From NCBI GenBank assembly GCA_964523395.1, contig CAZFXS010000010.1, positions 62,001 through 126,000 of the forward strand: 64,000 nt of DNA, written 5' to 3'. Position numbers and translations under genes: made by a program. The DNA comes from JANYJZ01 sp964523395 (lineage in GTDB: Bacteria; Bacteroidota; Ignavibacteria; UBA10030; SZUA-254). The notes under the pieces were generated by a model that saw only the letters and a list, made by a program, of their open reading frames with translations, was not told the origin of the DNA and did not search any database. Within the stretch, counting starts at the first letter, position 1; every line of letters begins with the position of its first letter. Below are positions 43,258-52,603 of the stretch, in pieces.

Positions 43258-44010
43258 ATGCCACGTGTAGAATTGGCAGACCTGCTCAACGCAGGCTCTC
43301 ATTTCGGTCATCTTACCCGCCGTTGGAATCCCAAAATGAAACCATTCATCTTTATGGAGAGGAATGGCATTCATATCATCGACCTCAAAAAAACCCAGGA
43401 ACTTCTCGAAGCCGCTTGTGAGGCTATTACGGGAATTGTCGGCGAGGGGAAACGGATCCTGTTCGTCGGTACCAAAAAGCAGGCAAGCATTGTTGTCGAA
43501 GAAGAAGCGAAACGCTGCGGTCAGTTTTATGTCGCGGAACGCTGGCTTGGCGGAATGTTGACGAACTTTACAACGATCCGGAAAAGCGTGAAACGTCTGA
43601 CCAACATCGAAAAAATGGAGTCGGACGGAACATACGACAAGATAACAAAGAAGGAAACTCTTGTTCTTGATCGCGAAAAAGAAAAGCTTCAGAAAGTATT
43701 GTCGGGCGTGGTTGAAATGACCCGTCTTCCCGGCGCGTTGTTTGTAGTCGATATTAAGAAGGAAGAAATTGCCGTCAACGAGGCAAAGCGGCTTGGCATC
43801 CCTGTGTTTGCCATAGTTGATACGAACTGTGATCCGTTGACAGTTGATTATCCGATTCCGGCAAACGATGATGCTATCAAGTCGATTCAGACAATCACCC
43901 GCCTCATTGCCGATGCAGTGATCGAAGGGTCACAGCGGACAACAGCGCATCTCGAAGGTGCTGATGCTGACATGGCGATGGAAGCCGGGGCAAAAGCAGG
44001 CAGAGAATAA
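43258..44010 (+). CDS. rpsB: 30S ribosomal protein S2
   Basis: The 250-residue protein shows LLNAGSHFGHLTRRWNPKMKPFI in part, GIHIIDLKKTQELLE, ILFVGTKKQA, ERWLGGMLTNF and VVDIKKEEIAVNEAKRLGIPVFAIVDTNCDP in part. These are the canonical S2 segments. AGAGGAG precedes the ATG. It is followed by tsf after 31 nt. Confidence 0.98.
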   Translation: MPRVELADLLNAGSHFGHLTRRWNPKMKPFIFMERNGIHIIDLKKTQELLEAACEAITGIVGEGKRILFVGTKKQASIVVEEEAKRCGQFYVAERWLGGMLTNFTTIRKSVKRLTNIEKMESDGTYDKITKKETLVLDREKEKLQKVLSGVVEMTRLPGALFVVDIKKEEIAVNEAKRLGIPVFAIVDTNCDPLTVDYPIPANDDAIKSIQTITRLIADAVIEGSQRTTAHLEGADADMAMEAGAKAGRE

Positions 44011-44041
44011 TTTTTTAAACAGGAAAGGAAGTAAAGAAACC

Positions 44042-44644
44042 GTGAGTGTGGATATTTCATCAGATCAGGTAAAATTATTACGCGATAAAACAGGCGCAGG
44101 AATGATGGACTGCAAGAAAGCGCTTGCAGAGTCCGGCGGTAATCTTGATAAAGCTATTGATTATCTCAGAAAGAAAGGCGCCGCGACGGCAGAGAAACGC
44201 GCGGACCGTGCCACCAATCAGGGATTGGTGGAAGCGTATATTCATGCCGGCGGACGTATCGGAGCTCTTGTGGAAGTGAATTGCGAAACAGACTTTGTCG
44301 CGAAGACTGACGATTTCAAAGCGCTTGCCCGCGATGTTGCGATGCAGATTGCTGCGATGAATCCCCAGTACATTCAGCGCGAAGATGTTGCGAAAGATAC
44401 CATCGAACATGAGATGGAAATCTATCGTACGCAGGCGCGTAACGAGAAAAAACCGGAACAGATTGTGGAAAAAATCTCTCTCGGCAAACTGGAAAAATAT
44501 TTCCAGGATGTCTGCTTGCTTGAGCAGACATTCATCAAGGATTCAGGAAAAACAATCAAGGACCTTATCCTGGACACGACATCGAAGACCGGTGAAAAAG
44601 TAACGATCCGGCGCTTTAAGCGCTTTCATCTGGGAGAAAGCTGA
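44042..44644 (+). CDS. tsf: Elongation factor Ts
   Basis: The 200-residue protein is the nucleotide exchange factor of EF-Tu. It has the signature VKLLRDKTGAGMMDCKKALAESGGNLDKAIDYLRKKG in part and VEVNCETDFVAKTDDFKAL. It is of the short form, with one core subdomain. The frame opens at 43958 within rpsB, but GTG 44042 follows AGGAAAGGAAG and gives the proper N-terminus (MSVDISSDQV). A strong terminator follows. Confidence 0.97.
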   Translation: MSVDISSDQVKLLRDKTGAGMMDCKKALAESGGNLDKAIDYLRKKGAATAEKRADRATNQGLVEAYIHAGGRIGALVEVNCETDFVAKTDDFKALARDVAMQIAAMNPQYIQREDVAKDTIEHEMEIYRTQARNEKKPEQIVEKISLGKLEKYFQDVCLLEQTFIKDSGKTIKDLILDTTSKTGEKVTIRRFKRFHLGES

Positions 44645-44661
44645 AACCTGAAACAATAACG

Positions 44662-44691
44662 AAGGTCTCACCGATGTGAGGCCTTTTTTTT
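44662..44691 (+). terminator. Rho-independent terminator after tsf
   Basis: AAGGTCTCAC and GTGAGGCCTT form a nearly perfect stem around CGAT, followed by a run of eight or nine T. The pyrH-frr pair begins 10 nt further on, so it must use read-through or its own promoter. Confidence 0.92.
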
Positions 44692-44701
44692 AATCAGTTA
44701 T

Positions 44702-45418
44702 ATGACCACTGCCATGAAATACCGGAGAATATTGCTGAAAGTCAGCGGCGAGGCGCTGATGGGTGAACGGGAATTCGGCATTGACCCAGCCGTGCTTCAA
44801 CGGTATGCCGAGGATATCGCGCAGCTGCAAACAAAAGGGGTGCAAACCGGCATTGTTATCGGTGGGGGAAATATTTACCGCGGTGTTGAAAATTCCTCGG
44901 ATGGTGTCGACAAAGTGACCGGTGACCAGATGGGTATGCTGGCAACAATCATGAACGGGCTTGCGCTCCAGAGCGCGCTTGAACATCATGGCGTGTTTAC
45001 CAGGCTCCTCAGCTCCATCACCATGGAGGAAATCGCTGAACCGTTTATCCGCCGCCGCGCGATTCGCCACCTTGAAAAAGGGCGTGTGGTTATTTTCGGT
45101 GCAGGGACAGGTAATCCATACTTCACGACCGATACTGCCGCGGCACTCCGCGCTGTGGAAATCGGCGCCGATGTTATTATCAAGGGAACGCGCGTTGACG
45201 GTGTCTATGATTCCGATCCGGAAAAAAATCCTTCCGCGCTCCACTTCCCTGAAATTTCGTATCTGGATGTCCTTAAAAAAGATCTTAAAGTGATGGATCT
45301 GACCGCAATTACCCTCTGTAAGGAAAACCGCATGCCGATTATTGTCTTTAATATGAATAAACGCGGTGATCTGATGCGGCTCGTGATGGGTGAAAAAGTC
45401 GGAACGATCGTTTCGTAA
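44702..45418 (+). CDS. pyrH: Uridylate kinase (UMP kinase)
   Basis: The 238-residue amino-acid-kinase-fold enzyme makes UDP from UMP. Motifs are RILLKVSGEALMG, GIVIGGGNIYRG, VTGDQMGMLATIMNGLAL, GTGNPYFTTDTAAALRA and KGTRVDGVYDSDP. ATG 44702 and ATG 44714 are both possible; the second begins MKYRRILLKVSG, near the usual family start. It is followed by frr. Confidence 0.97.
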   Translation: MTTAMKYRRILLKVSGEALMGEREFGIDPAVLQRYAEDIAQLQTKGVQTGIVIGGGNIYRGVENSSDGVDKVTGDQMGMLATIMNGLALQSALEHHGVFTRLLSSITMEEIAEPFIRRRAIRHLEKGRVVIFGAGTGNPYFTTDTAAALRAVEIGADVIIKGTRVDGVYDSDPEKNPSALHFPEISYLDVLKKDLKVMDLTAITLCKENRMPIIVFNMNKRGDLMRLVMGEKVGTIVS

Positions 45419-45452
45419 TCTTCATCTTGTCGAACATTCAAGAAGGAGAACA

Positions 45453-46010
45453 ATGACAAAAGATATCCTCAAACAAACTGAAGATAAAATGCATAAGGCG
45501 GTCGAAGTGGTCCGCCAGGAGTTATCAAAAATCCGGACAGGCAAAGCGACAACTGCGTTGCTCGACGGAGTAAAGGTGGAGTCGTATGGCACTCATATGT
45601 CGCTGAACCAGGTTGCCAATGTCAGCGTGCTCGATGTTCATACGATATCGGTTCAGCCGTGGGATAAAGGCATGGTCGGGCCGATTGAAAAAGCTATCCA
45701 GGCGGCGAATCTCGGATTAAATCCCATCGCGGATGCAAATGTTGTCCGTGTCCCTATTCCGCCCCTCAACGAGGAACGGCGAAAAGAACTTGTGAAACTC
45801 GTGAAAAAGTTTTCGGAAGAGGGAAAAGTTGCCATCCGGAATATCCGACGCGATGCTATAGAACACTTGAAAAAGTCCGAAAAGGCAGAGCATTTTTCGG
45901 AAGATGAAAGGAAACGTGCCGAAGCAGAGGTTCAGAAAATGACGGATAAATACGTCAAAGACGCGGACCATCTTGTTGTGCTGAAAGAAAAAGAAATTAT
46001 GGAAGTATAA
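45453..46010 (+). CDS. frr: Ribosome recycling factor
   Basis: The 185-residue protein splits post-termination ribosomes with EF-G. Seen are KIRTGKATTALLDGVKVESYGT in part, QPWDKGMVGPIEKAIQAANLGLNP in part and IPPLNEERRKELVKLVKKFSEEGKVAIRNIRRDA in part. The open frame begins at 45390, but ATG 45453 follows AGAAGGAG at ideal spacing and starts MTKDILKQTEDKM. It ends the cluster at a terminator. Confidence 0.98.
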   Translation: MTKDILKQTEDKMHKAVEVVRQELSKIRTGKATTALLDGVKVESYGTHMSLNQVANVSVLDVHTISVQPWDKGMVGPIEKAIQAANLGLNPIADANVVRVPIPPLNEERRKELVKLVKKFSEEGKVAIRNIRRDAIEHLKKSEKAEHFSEDERKRAEAEVQKMTDKYVKDADHLVVLKEKEIMEV

Positions 46011-46037
46011 ACCGGTGTGTCCCTGGTAACATGTTGA

Positions 46038-46067
46038 AAGCCGATTCCTTTTGGGTCGGCTTTTTTC
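46038..46067 (+). terminator. Rho-independent terminator after frr
   Basis: AAGCCGA and TCGGCTT form a 7-bp stem with an 11-nt loop, followed by a T-rich tail of six T. Confidence 0.9.
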
Positions 46068-46167
46068 TTAATTTTTTCTCAATTTTTTGAAGGTATCTGT
46101 GCCCTATTTTTGTAACTTATGCCTGCAGTTTCTCGTATGAGGTGGTAGTAAAAACAGAGAATGCGTT

Positions 46168-46872
46168 ATGGAACAATACACGACAGAAGCTCCACGGAAA
46201 CTTTATAAATCACGCCGCGACAGGATGATTGACGGCGTCTGCGGCGGTATCGCAGAGTATTTTGGCGTAGACCCCACGATTATCCGTGTTGTCTGGGTGC
46301 TTATTACGTTGATGGGCGGGACAGGTTTTATCCTCTATATTGCGGGAATGATTATCATTCCGACGAACCCTGCCGATTATTTTGCGCAGCCCGGCTCAGT
46401 GCCGGCGCCTCCTCCGAACGGAAAAGATAAAAAACGATTTTGGGGAGTCCTGTTGATTATCGCTGGCACAACCTTCCTGGTGATTAACCTCGGGTGGTTT
46501 GCAGATTATCACTGGTGGTCGTTTTCACGGAGTGTCCTGCTTCCTTCGTTTCTGATTGTAGCAGGTGCATTCTTGATCTATATTCACACGAACAAAAAGA
46601 ATGTCGCGCAACCTTCACCCGTAAGCACAGATGGAGGAATAGAACCGCAGGTTCCTCCCCAGCAATCATTGAAAGAGTTGCGCCGTTCCATTACCGATAA
46701 AAAGCTCTTTGGTGTCTGCGGCGGTATCGCACAGTATTTTAATATAGATTCGACAATTGTTCGTATTCTGTACATCTGTCTGGTGATTGCGTCATTCGGC
46801 TGGGGACTTCTCTTGTATATCATCCTCGGCCTGCTCATGCCCGAAGAACGTTTGAACATACGGTCAACATAA
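46168..46872 (+). CDS. Membrane protein with two PspC domains
   Basis: The 234-residue protein has two PspC domains, at about 9-70 (RRDRMIDGVCGGIAEYFGVDPTIIRVVWVL in part) and about 170-232 (ITDKKLFGVCGGIAQYFNIDSTIVRILYIC in part). Between them are a Pro-rich linker and two hydrophobic segments (about 91-130). PspC-type proteins act in envelope stress or signalling. The tandem arrangement is less usual than one domain. The gene is followed after 9 nt by a LiaF-like membrane protein, a common pairing in this group. Confidence 0.88.
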   Translation: MEQYTTEAPRKLYKSRRDRMIDGVCGGIAEYFGVDPTIIRVVWVLITLMGGTGFILYIAGMIIIPTNPADYFAQPGSVPAPPPNGKDKKRFWGVLLIIAGTTFLVINLGWFADYHWWSFSRSVLLPSFLIVAGAFLIYIHTNKKNVAQPSPVSTDGGIEPQVPPQQSLKELRRSITDKKLFGVCGGIAQYFNIDSTIVRILYICLVIASFGWGLLLYIILGLLMPEERLNIRST

Positions 46873-46881
46873 GGAACTGTA

Positions 46882-47412
46882 ATGAAATTATCATCGGCAA
46901 AAATCCCCTGGTTCGGCGTTGCGCTCATTATGTTCGGCGCGCTGCTGCTTATCGATAAACTGCATCTCGTTGATCTTTCGTTTCATGAAATCTTCTGGCC
47001 GGTGATTATGCTGCTGGGGCTGGCCGGTGTCGGCAGGGGATTCATGCAAAACAGGAAGGCGAAAATCTTTTTCGGAACTGTGGTATTTCTCTACGCGCTC
47101 TTTTTCTTTCTGCACTCGATGGAGAGCGTCGACATCAACAGTTATCTGTTAATTCCTTCAACATTTCTGATTCTCGGCATTGCGTTTTTGATGGTGTTTT
47201 GTAATAATTTTCAGGAGTGGATTTTCCTTATTCCGTCGGTGCTCCTTGGCGGTATCGGTGTGGCGCTCATGCTTGGCGAGATGGGTGTGCTCTATTACTG
47301 GGAAGTGTGGGATGCCGTCGCGATGTACTGGCCGGTCGCTCTTGTGCTGTTCGGACTCGGGATGGTCTTACGACGCAAGACACAGCAGCCGGATAACCAC
47401 GCGACAACCTGA
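46882..47412 (+). CDS. LiaF/LiaI-like transmembrane protein (DUF5668-like)
   Basis: The 176-residue protein is almost entirely hydrophobic, with about six membrane segments arranged as repeated pairs (LIMFGALLLIDKLHLVDLS, EIFWPVIMLLGLAGVGRGF, WPVALVLFGLGMVLR). The W-P-V-x-L-x-x-x-G repeats are typical of LiaI-LiaF-like transmembrane regions. It lies directly after the PspC-domain gene and likely acts with it in envelope-stress sensing; this is inferred from context. Confidence 0.75.
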   Translation: MKLSSAKIPWFGVALIMFGALLLIDKLHLVDLSFHEIFWPVIMLLGLAGVGRGFMQNRKAKIFFGTVVFLYALFFFLHSMESVDINSYLLIPSTFLILGIAFLMVFCNNFQEWIFLIPSVLLGGIGVALMLGEMGVLYYWEVWDAVAMYWPVALVLFGLGMVLRRKTQQPDNHATT

Positions 47413-47438
47413 TTGAATTTCGGATTGTGGATTTAGAA

Positions 47439-47469
47439 TTGTGAATTTTTTTAAATCAGCAATTCACAA
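47439..47469. terminator. Bidirectional hairpin between convergent genes
   Basis: TTGTGAATT (47439-47447) and AATTCACAA (47461-47469) form a perfect 9-bp stem; the loop begins with a T run. It separates the LiaF-like gene from polA and belongs to the AT-rich spacer repeats seen elsewhere. Confidence 0.65.
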
Positions 47470-47486
47470 CTTACAATTCGACATCA

Positions 47487-50354
47487 TTAATGTGCTTCCA
47501 GCCAGTTCTTCCCAACTCCCACTTCAACTTCAACCGGAACCGATAGCGGCAACGCGTCTTTCATTTTCCTGATCACGATTTTCTTCAGGTCTTCTTCCTT
47601 ATTCTTTCTTACTTCAAACACCAGTTCGTCGTGAACCTGTAACAGCATGTTTGCCATATCGGGGGTTTTCAACAATTCTTTGTGGATCGCGATCATTGCC
47701 AGCTTAATCATATCAGCTGCAGTTCCCTGGATCGGCATGTTGATTGCCTGACGCTCGGCGTTACTGCGGACACTGAAGTTTTTGCTGGTCAGGTCGGGGA
47801 GGAATCTCCTGCGTCCCGCGAGTGTTGAAACATATCCGTCTTTTCTCGCCTTCTCAAGCGTGTCGTTGATGTAGTGTTTGACGTTGGGAAACCGTTCAAA
47901 GTATTTGGTGATGATTTCTTTTGCCTCGCCCTGACTGATATCAAGACGCGTGGAAAGTCCAAACGGCCCAATACCGTACATGATGCCGAAATTCACTTCT
48001 TTCGCTTTGCGGCGCATATCTTTTGTGACCTGATCATTCGCAACGCCAAACACTTTTGCGGCGGTCGTGGTGTGAATGTCCTCGTTATTTCTGAATGCTT
48101 CCGATAACCCTTCATCGCCGGAAATATGCGCCATGACCCGCAGTTCGATCTGGGAATAATCGGCGGAGAGGATCTGCATACCCGGACTTCCCGGAATAAA
48201 TGCCTTGCGTATACTTCTTCCCGCTTCCGTACGTATCGGTATATTCTGAAGATTCGGGTCACTGCTTGAAAGCCGGCCCGTAGCAGCGACAGTTTGATTG
48301 AAGGATGTATGCAATCTCCCGGTGGCGGGATTGATCAGCGCCGGGAGGGCGTCAACATATGTCGACTTTAATTTTTGAAGCTGGCGGTATTCAAGGAGCT
48401 CATTGATGACCGGATGCTCGGACCGTAATGTTTCCAGCACACCAACATCCGTAGAGTATCCGGTTTTTGTTTTGCGGACAACACTGAGTTTTAATTTCTC
48501 AAAGAGAATTTTACTTAACTGCTGTGTTGAGTTGATGTTGAATTCTTCTCCCGCATGCGCGTAAATAACGTTGATCAGTTTTTTCAGTTGCTTGTCAAGA
48601 TCGGTGGAAAGTTCCGCAAGGTAGGAAGTATCCAGCGCGACTCCGGTCCGTTCCATTTCAGCGAGAACATTGATTAAAGGAAACTCGATCGACTCACAGA
48701 GCGATGTTATTCGCTGGTCCGAAAGTTTGGAAACAAGCGTTTCGTAGAGCCTGTAGGTAATGTCTGCGTCTTCAGCCGAGTATTCCGCTATTCTTTCGAG
48801 CTCGACATCCTTAATATGTTTTCGTTCCTTACCTGTGCCGGTGAGGTCATCAAAAGTTATTGTCCTGTAATCAAGATGTTCTGCCGCCATATCGTCCATG
48901 TTGTGCCGGCTGTCGGGACGCAATACATAATTGGCAACCATGGTGTCGAATATCGGTCCGCGGACGTGAATCCCCCTGGCCTGGAGAACGAGCATGTCAT
49001 ACTTAATATTTTGTCCGACTTTTGTTATTGCGGTATCACTGAAAATTGGAGAGAGTCCTTTCAATACCTTTGAAAGCGAAAGAGCCGGATATTTTTGAAC
49101 ATGTGCGTTGGATTTTTGTGCTGAAGATTTTTCAGAGTCAGAAAAAAGGTCTCCGTGGTTGTCATGGGCGGAGTCATCACGACGGACGGCTTGTGGCTGA
49201 ATGTCGTCTGTGACAGGAATATACCATGCTTCTTTCGGTTTCACCGCGAAAGAAAGCCCAACCAACTCAGCCCGGAGCGGATCTGTTGATGTCGTCTCAG
49301 TGTCAAAGACGAGAACATCTGCCTTGGTAAGTTTCCTTATGAATGTGTCAAAGTCCTTTTCTGAGGTAATGGTATGATATGTATGTGGTTCGGTGGAAAT
49401 ATCGGAAAGCGTTTTCTCTTGAACCGGCGCCTGTTCTTCAACTTGTTGTGATGATGTGCTTTCCGATAGCTTCTTGGTCAACGACCGGAATTCGAGCTTT
49501 GTAAAAAGCGAAATGAGCTGGGAAGTATCCTTTGGCTTAGCGTTGAGATGATGAAGATTAACGGACAACGGAACGTTTGTATCAATGGTGACGAGTTTTT
49601 TGGAAAGCAATGCCTTGTCATGGTTGTCGCGCAATTTTTGCTGAACTCCCTTTTGCGGAATATCGTTTACACGCTCTAAAATGGCCTCGATTGTGCCATA
49701 TTCCTGAACAAGAGGGATTGCTGTCTTCTCTCCGATGCCCGGAACGCCGGGGACATTGTCGGATTTATCTCCGATAAGGCCGAGGACATCGATAACATAT
49801 TCAGGAGTTACGCCGAATTTTTCTTTGACGGCTTTTTCATCAAGTACTTCCCATTCATCGCCCTGTTTGCCCGGCTTGTATATTTTTATTGAGGGAGAGA
49901 TAAGCTGCATGAAATCCTTGTCGCCGGTGACAAGGTAGGTGAAGATTCCCGCGTGTTCTGCCATGCGTGCGAGGGTTCCCATAATATCATCGGCTTCGTA
50001 TCCCGGAAGCTCGATGACCGGAACATTAAACGCCCGGACAACATCTTTCAGCATATCCAGTTGTCCCGACATATCTTCCGGCATTTTTTCCCGTGTCGCT
50101 TTGTATGGTTCATACATGATATGCCGGAACGTCGGTTCTTTCGTGTCAAATACTACAGCAATATGGTCCGGTTTGTCATCATCCAGGATTTTCATGAGCG
50201 TGTTGACAAATCCATAGATGGCGCTTGTATTCTCGCCTTTTGAATTAATGAGCGGACGGCTGATAAAAGAAAAGTATGCACGATATGCCAGCGCCATGCC
50301 GTCGAGAAGGTAGAGGCGTTCAGCGGGAGATTGTCGAACGGTTCGTTTGGACAT
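47487..50354 (-). CDS. polA: DNA polymerase I
   Basis: The 955-residue enzyme has all three parts. The 5' nuclease (about 1-300) shows LLDGMALAYRAYFS, GYEADDIMGTLAR and GIGEKTAIPL. The 3'-5' exonuclease (about 340-540) keeps DTETTSTDPL, so proofreading is probably retained. The polymerase domain shows DYSQIELRVMAHISGDE, the O-helix RRKAKEVNFGIMYGIG and QVHDELVFEV. A charged, low-complexity segment around 400-430 is an insert relative to the shorter enzymes. The start at 50354 (MSKRTVRQSPAERLYLLDG) gives the normal N-terminus. Confidence 0.97.
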   Translation of the reverse strand: MSKRTVRQSPAERLYLLDGMALAYRAYFSFISRPLINSKGENTSAIYGFVNTLMKILDDDKPDHIAVVFDTKEPTFRHIMYEPYKATREKMPEDMSGQLDMLKDVVRAFNVPVIELPGYEADDIMGTLARMAEHAGIFTYLVTGDKDFMQLISPSIKIYKPGKQGDEWEVLDEKAVKEKFGVTPEYVIDVLGLIGDKSDNVPGVPGIGEKTAIPLVQEYGTIEAILERVNDIPQKGVQQKLRDNHDKALLSKKLVTIDTNVPLSVNLHHLNAKPKDTSQLISLFTKLEFRSLTKKLSESTSSQQVEEQAPVQEKTLSDISTEPHTYHTITSEKDFDTFIRKLTKADVLVFDTETTSTDPLRAELVGLSFAVKPKEAWYIPVTDDIQPQAVRRDDSAHDNHGDLFSDSEKSSAQKSNAHVQKYPALSLSKVLKGLSPIFSDTAITKVGQNIKYDMLVLQARGIHVRGPIFDTMVANYVLRPDSRHNMDDMAAEHLDYRTITFDDLTGTGKERKHIKDVELERIAEYSAEDADITYRLYETLVSKLSDQRITSLCESIEFPLINVLAEMERTGVALDTSYLAELSTDLDKQLKKLINVIYAHAGEEFNINSTQQLSKILFEKLKLSVVRKTKTGYSTDVGVLETLRSEHPVINELLEYRQLQKLKSTYVDALPALINPATGRLHTSFNQTVAATGRLSSSDPNLQNIPIRTEAGRSIRKAFIPGSPGMQILSADYSQIELRVMAHISGDEGLSEAFRNNEDIHTTTAAKVFGVANDQVTKDMRRKAKEVNFGIMYGIGPFGLSTRLDISQGEAKEIITKYFERFPNVKHYINDTLEKARKDGYVSTLAGRRRFLPDLTSKNFSVRSNAERQAINMPIQGTAADMIKLAMIAIHKELLKTPDMANMLLQVHDELVFEVRKNKEEDLKKIVIRKMKDALPLSVPVEVEVGVGKNWLEAH

Positions 50355-50469
50355 AGAATATTATTTGATGAGATAATACAAAAGTAATGTATGTTTCATG
50401 TTCATAGTTTCAAGTTTCAGTCGGGAGATTCATCCGGACATCTGACATCTAATATCTCATAATCTTTCA

Positions 50470-51699
50470 TCATTCCGACATCTCCACGGCATCTTTCACC
50501 TCAATATGTTCTGCGGATCGTACTTCTGCTAAATATTTCCAGATAACATACGCCATCGTAAAAAAGAGGAGGCTGTTGACCGCAAAGACCGAGGTAATCC
50601 CGAAATGTTCCGCGACCATTCCGCCGGTCAGAGGCCCAAACGTGTTGCCAAGAATTGCAAGGCTTGACGCGATACCGATGAGGCCGCTCTTTCTGTCGGC
50701 GGGGGCGTGAAGATTTGTTAAAGCAAACAATGTGTGGAGAATTCCGCCCCGCGCGAAACCGAGTCCGGCACGGAGTAATCCCAGCGTAAACAGGCCGGGT
50801 ACGATCATATGCAACCCGTACGCTGTTCCGGTTCCTGTCAACGCGATGATAAGCGTCTTCTTAAAACCGGTGCGGTCATTTCTTCTTCCCCACCATGGGG
50901 CAGAGAAGACCATAAAAACACCGGAGATCGCAAAGATGATGCCGATGATGGTGGAAAGATATTTCATGTCTGTTTTAAACTGCTCGATGAATAAAGCAAA
51001 AATCGGCTCGATCATTAATGCAGCCGCTTGCGACAAAACGATGGTGAACCCGATAACCTGTAACTGGGGGTTGGTAAACATAAACCTGAAATTTTGCAGC
51101 ACCGATGGTTTCGGGCCGGGTGTCTGTTCAGTGTTGACTTCCTGAATGTATTTGATGATAACAAATCCGCCAATGCAGCAGAGCGTGGCCGAAATAAAAA
51201 AGATATAATGATAATCAATAAGATCGGCAAGAAAACCTCCGATGGGAGGGCCCAGTACCGTGCCGCCCGCCGTCGCGGATTGCAGGAAACCGAGCGCGTA
51301 CCCGATTTTTTCTTTTGGAGTAGAAGTGGAAACCAGCGCGAGCGCCGCGGATATAAACCCGCTCACCGCCCCCTGGAAAAAACGGAACAGTAAAAGCTGG
51401 TAGACATCCTGTGATAACCCGACAAGCACCTGCGCGATTCCTAAACCGAAAATAGCGCGGATTACCATCAGTTTTCTTCCGTGCCTGTCGCCCATCGAGC
51501 CCCAGAAGGGAGTTGCGACAAACGCCGAGAGAAACGGCGCGGCAAATACCATTCCGCTCCAGCGCGCTAATTCATTGTCGTCGGAAACGCCGAGTGATCT
51601 GATGAAAAAAGGGAGGAACGGGACGACGAGATTCATGCCGATCATCGCGAGGAATTGAATTCCCCAGAGCACGTAAAGATTTTTTTTCCATTGATCCAT
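50470..51699 (-). CDS. MFS transporter
   Basis: The 409-residue protein has twelve hydrophobic segments in two sets of six. The loop between segments 2 and 3 carries motif A as GSMGDRHGRKLM, and segment 5 holds GPPIGGFLADL-type Gly/Pro residues typical of drug:H+ antiporters. Multidrug or metabolite export is likely; the substrate is not evident. The C-terminus is acidic. It lies upstream of polA on the same strand, with a 115-nt gap. Confidence 0.88.
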   Translation of the reverse strand: MDQWKKNLYVLWGIQFLAMIGMNLVVPFLPFFIRSLGVSDDNELARWSGMVFAAPFLSAFVATPFWGSMGDRHGRKLMVIRAIFGLGIAQVLVGLSQDVYQLLLFRFFQGAVSGFISAALALVSTSTPKEKIGYALGFLQSATAGGTVLGPPIGGFLADLIDYHYIFFISATLCCIGGFVIIKYIQEVNTEQTPGPKPSVLQNFRFMFTNPQLQVIGFTIVLSQAAALMIEPIFALFIEQFKTDMKYLSTIIGIIFAISGVFMVFSAPWWGRRNDRTGFKKTLIIALTGTGTAYGLHMIVPGLFTLGLLRAGLGFARGGILHTLFALTNLHAPADRKSGLIGIASSLAILGNTFGPLTGGMVAEHFGITSVFAVNSLLFFTMAYVIWKYLAEVRSAEHIEVKDAVEMSE

Positions 51700-51844
51700 G
51701 AGAAGTAGACTAACATACTAAAAATTTTTGTCGATTGCTCTGAATTTTGGATGGAAACATGTCTTTAATACCATCGATTCATTCAAAATCTTTGAAAGGG
51801 TGAGACTGAATCTGGGGTGTTAAAAGAAAGGAATACTAATGCCT

Positions 51845-51910
51845 CCATGAAGCGGAGAGCGAGGGATTCGAACCCCCAAGCCCTTGCGGACGTTCGCCAA
51901 AGGCGAATGC
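51845..51910 (-). repeat. Extra tRNA-Ser 3' copy with exchanged anticodon arm
   Basis: Plus-strand 51845-51892 is identical over 48 bases to 52171-52218, covering the tRNA-Ser acceptor 3' strand, T arm and variable arm. The 17-nt anticodon arm is replaced by the 15-nt palindrome TTCGCCTTTGGCGAA; D-arm similarity (AACGGCTATTGCA on the minus strand) then resumes. The 5' acceptor strand is missing, so it is not a functional tRNA. The GIY-YIG gene ends inside its left part. Confidence 0.85.
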
Positions 51911-51919
51911 AATAGCCGT

Positions 51920-52174
51920 TTACAAACTCCGTTTCACGATTTCTGCAACTGCTCTTCTACCGGCTCCTGTTTTCAAATACATCTCCCGTTTCACAGCCTC
52001 CGAACGACTTCCATATCTTTCAGTGTAGATACATTTCCATGGCATATACCTCTTAGTTGATCTGACTATGCCTTTGTTATGTCGCCAGATCCTGTCGGTA
52101 AGGTTATTAGTTTGACCGACGTAGGTTTGGCTTGTCGAAGGGGAAAAAAGTATATAAACGTAGAACTCTCCCAT
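51920..52174 (-). CDS. Small GIY-YIG nuclease-domain protein directly downstream of tRNA-Ser
   Basis: The 84-residue protein is a single GIY-YIG domain: FYVYILFSPS (VYI for GIY), TYVGQTNNL (YVG for YIG), the catalytic Arg in DRIWRHNKG and the metal-ligand Glu in SEAVKREMYLKTGAGRRAV. It is of the UvrC-N/YhbQ-like small class. The ATG at 52174 lies five bases after the tRNA-Ser 3' end, so the two must be co-transcribed. Its last codons merge into a second, altered tRNA-Ser 3' copy (51845-51910). With the tRNA-Asp locus this suggests a tRNA-associated mobile module. Activity and target are untested. Confidence 0.88.
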   Translation of the reverse strand: MGEFYVYILFSPSTSQTYVGQTNNLTDRIWRHNKGIVRSTKRYMPWKCIYTERYGSRSEAVKREMYLKTGAGRRAVAEIVKRSL

Positions 52175-52178
52175 GAAG

Positions 52179-52261
<83 letters not shown>

Positions 52262-52299
52262 AAACAATCTTGGTATCTGATTTTCAATAAACGCTGTCT

Positions 52300-52328
52300 A
52301 ATATAGGAAAATCAGATTGTTTAATCAA
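52300..52328 (-). promoter_or_regulatory. Predicted promoter of tRNA-Ser and GIY-YIG gene
   Basis: On the minus strand TTGATT (52328-52323) and TATATT (52305-52300) are 17 bases apart, giving a start about 30 bases before the tRNA. A CTGATTTTC/GAAAATCAG inverted repeat overlaps this region (52277-52315). Confidence 0.5.
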
Positions 52329-52343
52329 GAATATTATCTCGAT

Positions 52344-52482
52344 GGTACTGGCTCATTTTGAATTATAATTCTTAAACGCAGAAACGCAGAGCTCGCCGAG
52401 TATCGCAAAGTGATTATTTCTCTGCGTTTCTTCGCGCTCTTTGCGACTCTGCGTTGTTCTTATCTTCAAACTGAGCCAGTAA
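52344..52482. mobile_element. MITE (139 bp) with GGTACTGGCTCA termini
   Basis: The left end GGTACTGGCTCA (52344-52355) is matched by TGAGCCAGTAAC (52471-52482). Exact target duplications ATCTCGAT flank it at 52336-52343 and 52483-52490. The interior is rich in CGCAGA/TCTGCG arms. A second copy lies at 57722-57861. No coding capacity. Confidence 0.85.
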
Positions 52483-52490
52483 CATCTCGA

Positions 52491-52603
52491 TGGTAGTGTT
52501 ACAGTTTGATTTTAAGTCATGGTGGTCATGAACCAATTCATGACCGAAAACGAGGTTACTGTCATGGTATGGACCATGACAGCCGGGAAACTATAACAGT
52601 ACC
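52491..52603. mobile_element. MITE (113 bp) with GGTAGTGTTACAGTTT termini, inserted next to the previous one
   Basis: GGTAGTGTTACAGTTT (52491-52506) is matched by AAACTATAACAGTACC (52588-52603). The flanking octamer is again ATCTCGAT (52483-52490 and 52604-52611). The interior contains further palindromes (GTCATGGT, ACCATGAC). The sequence 52612-52676 after it shows nothing further. Confidence 0.8.
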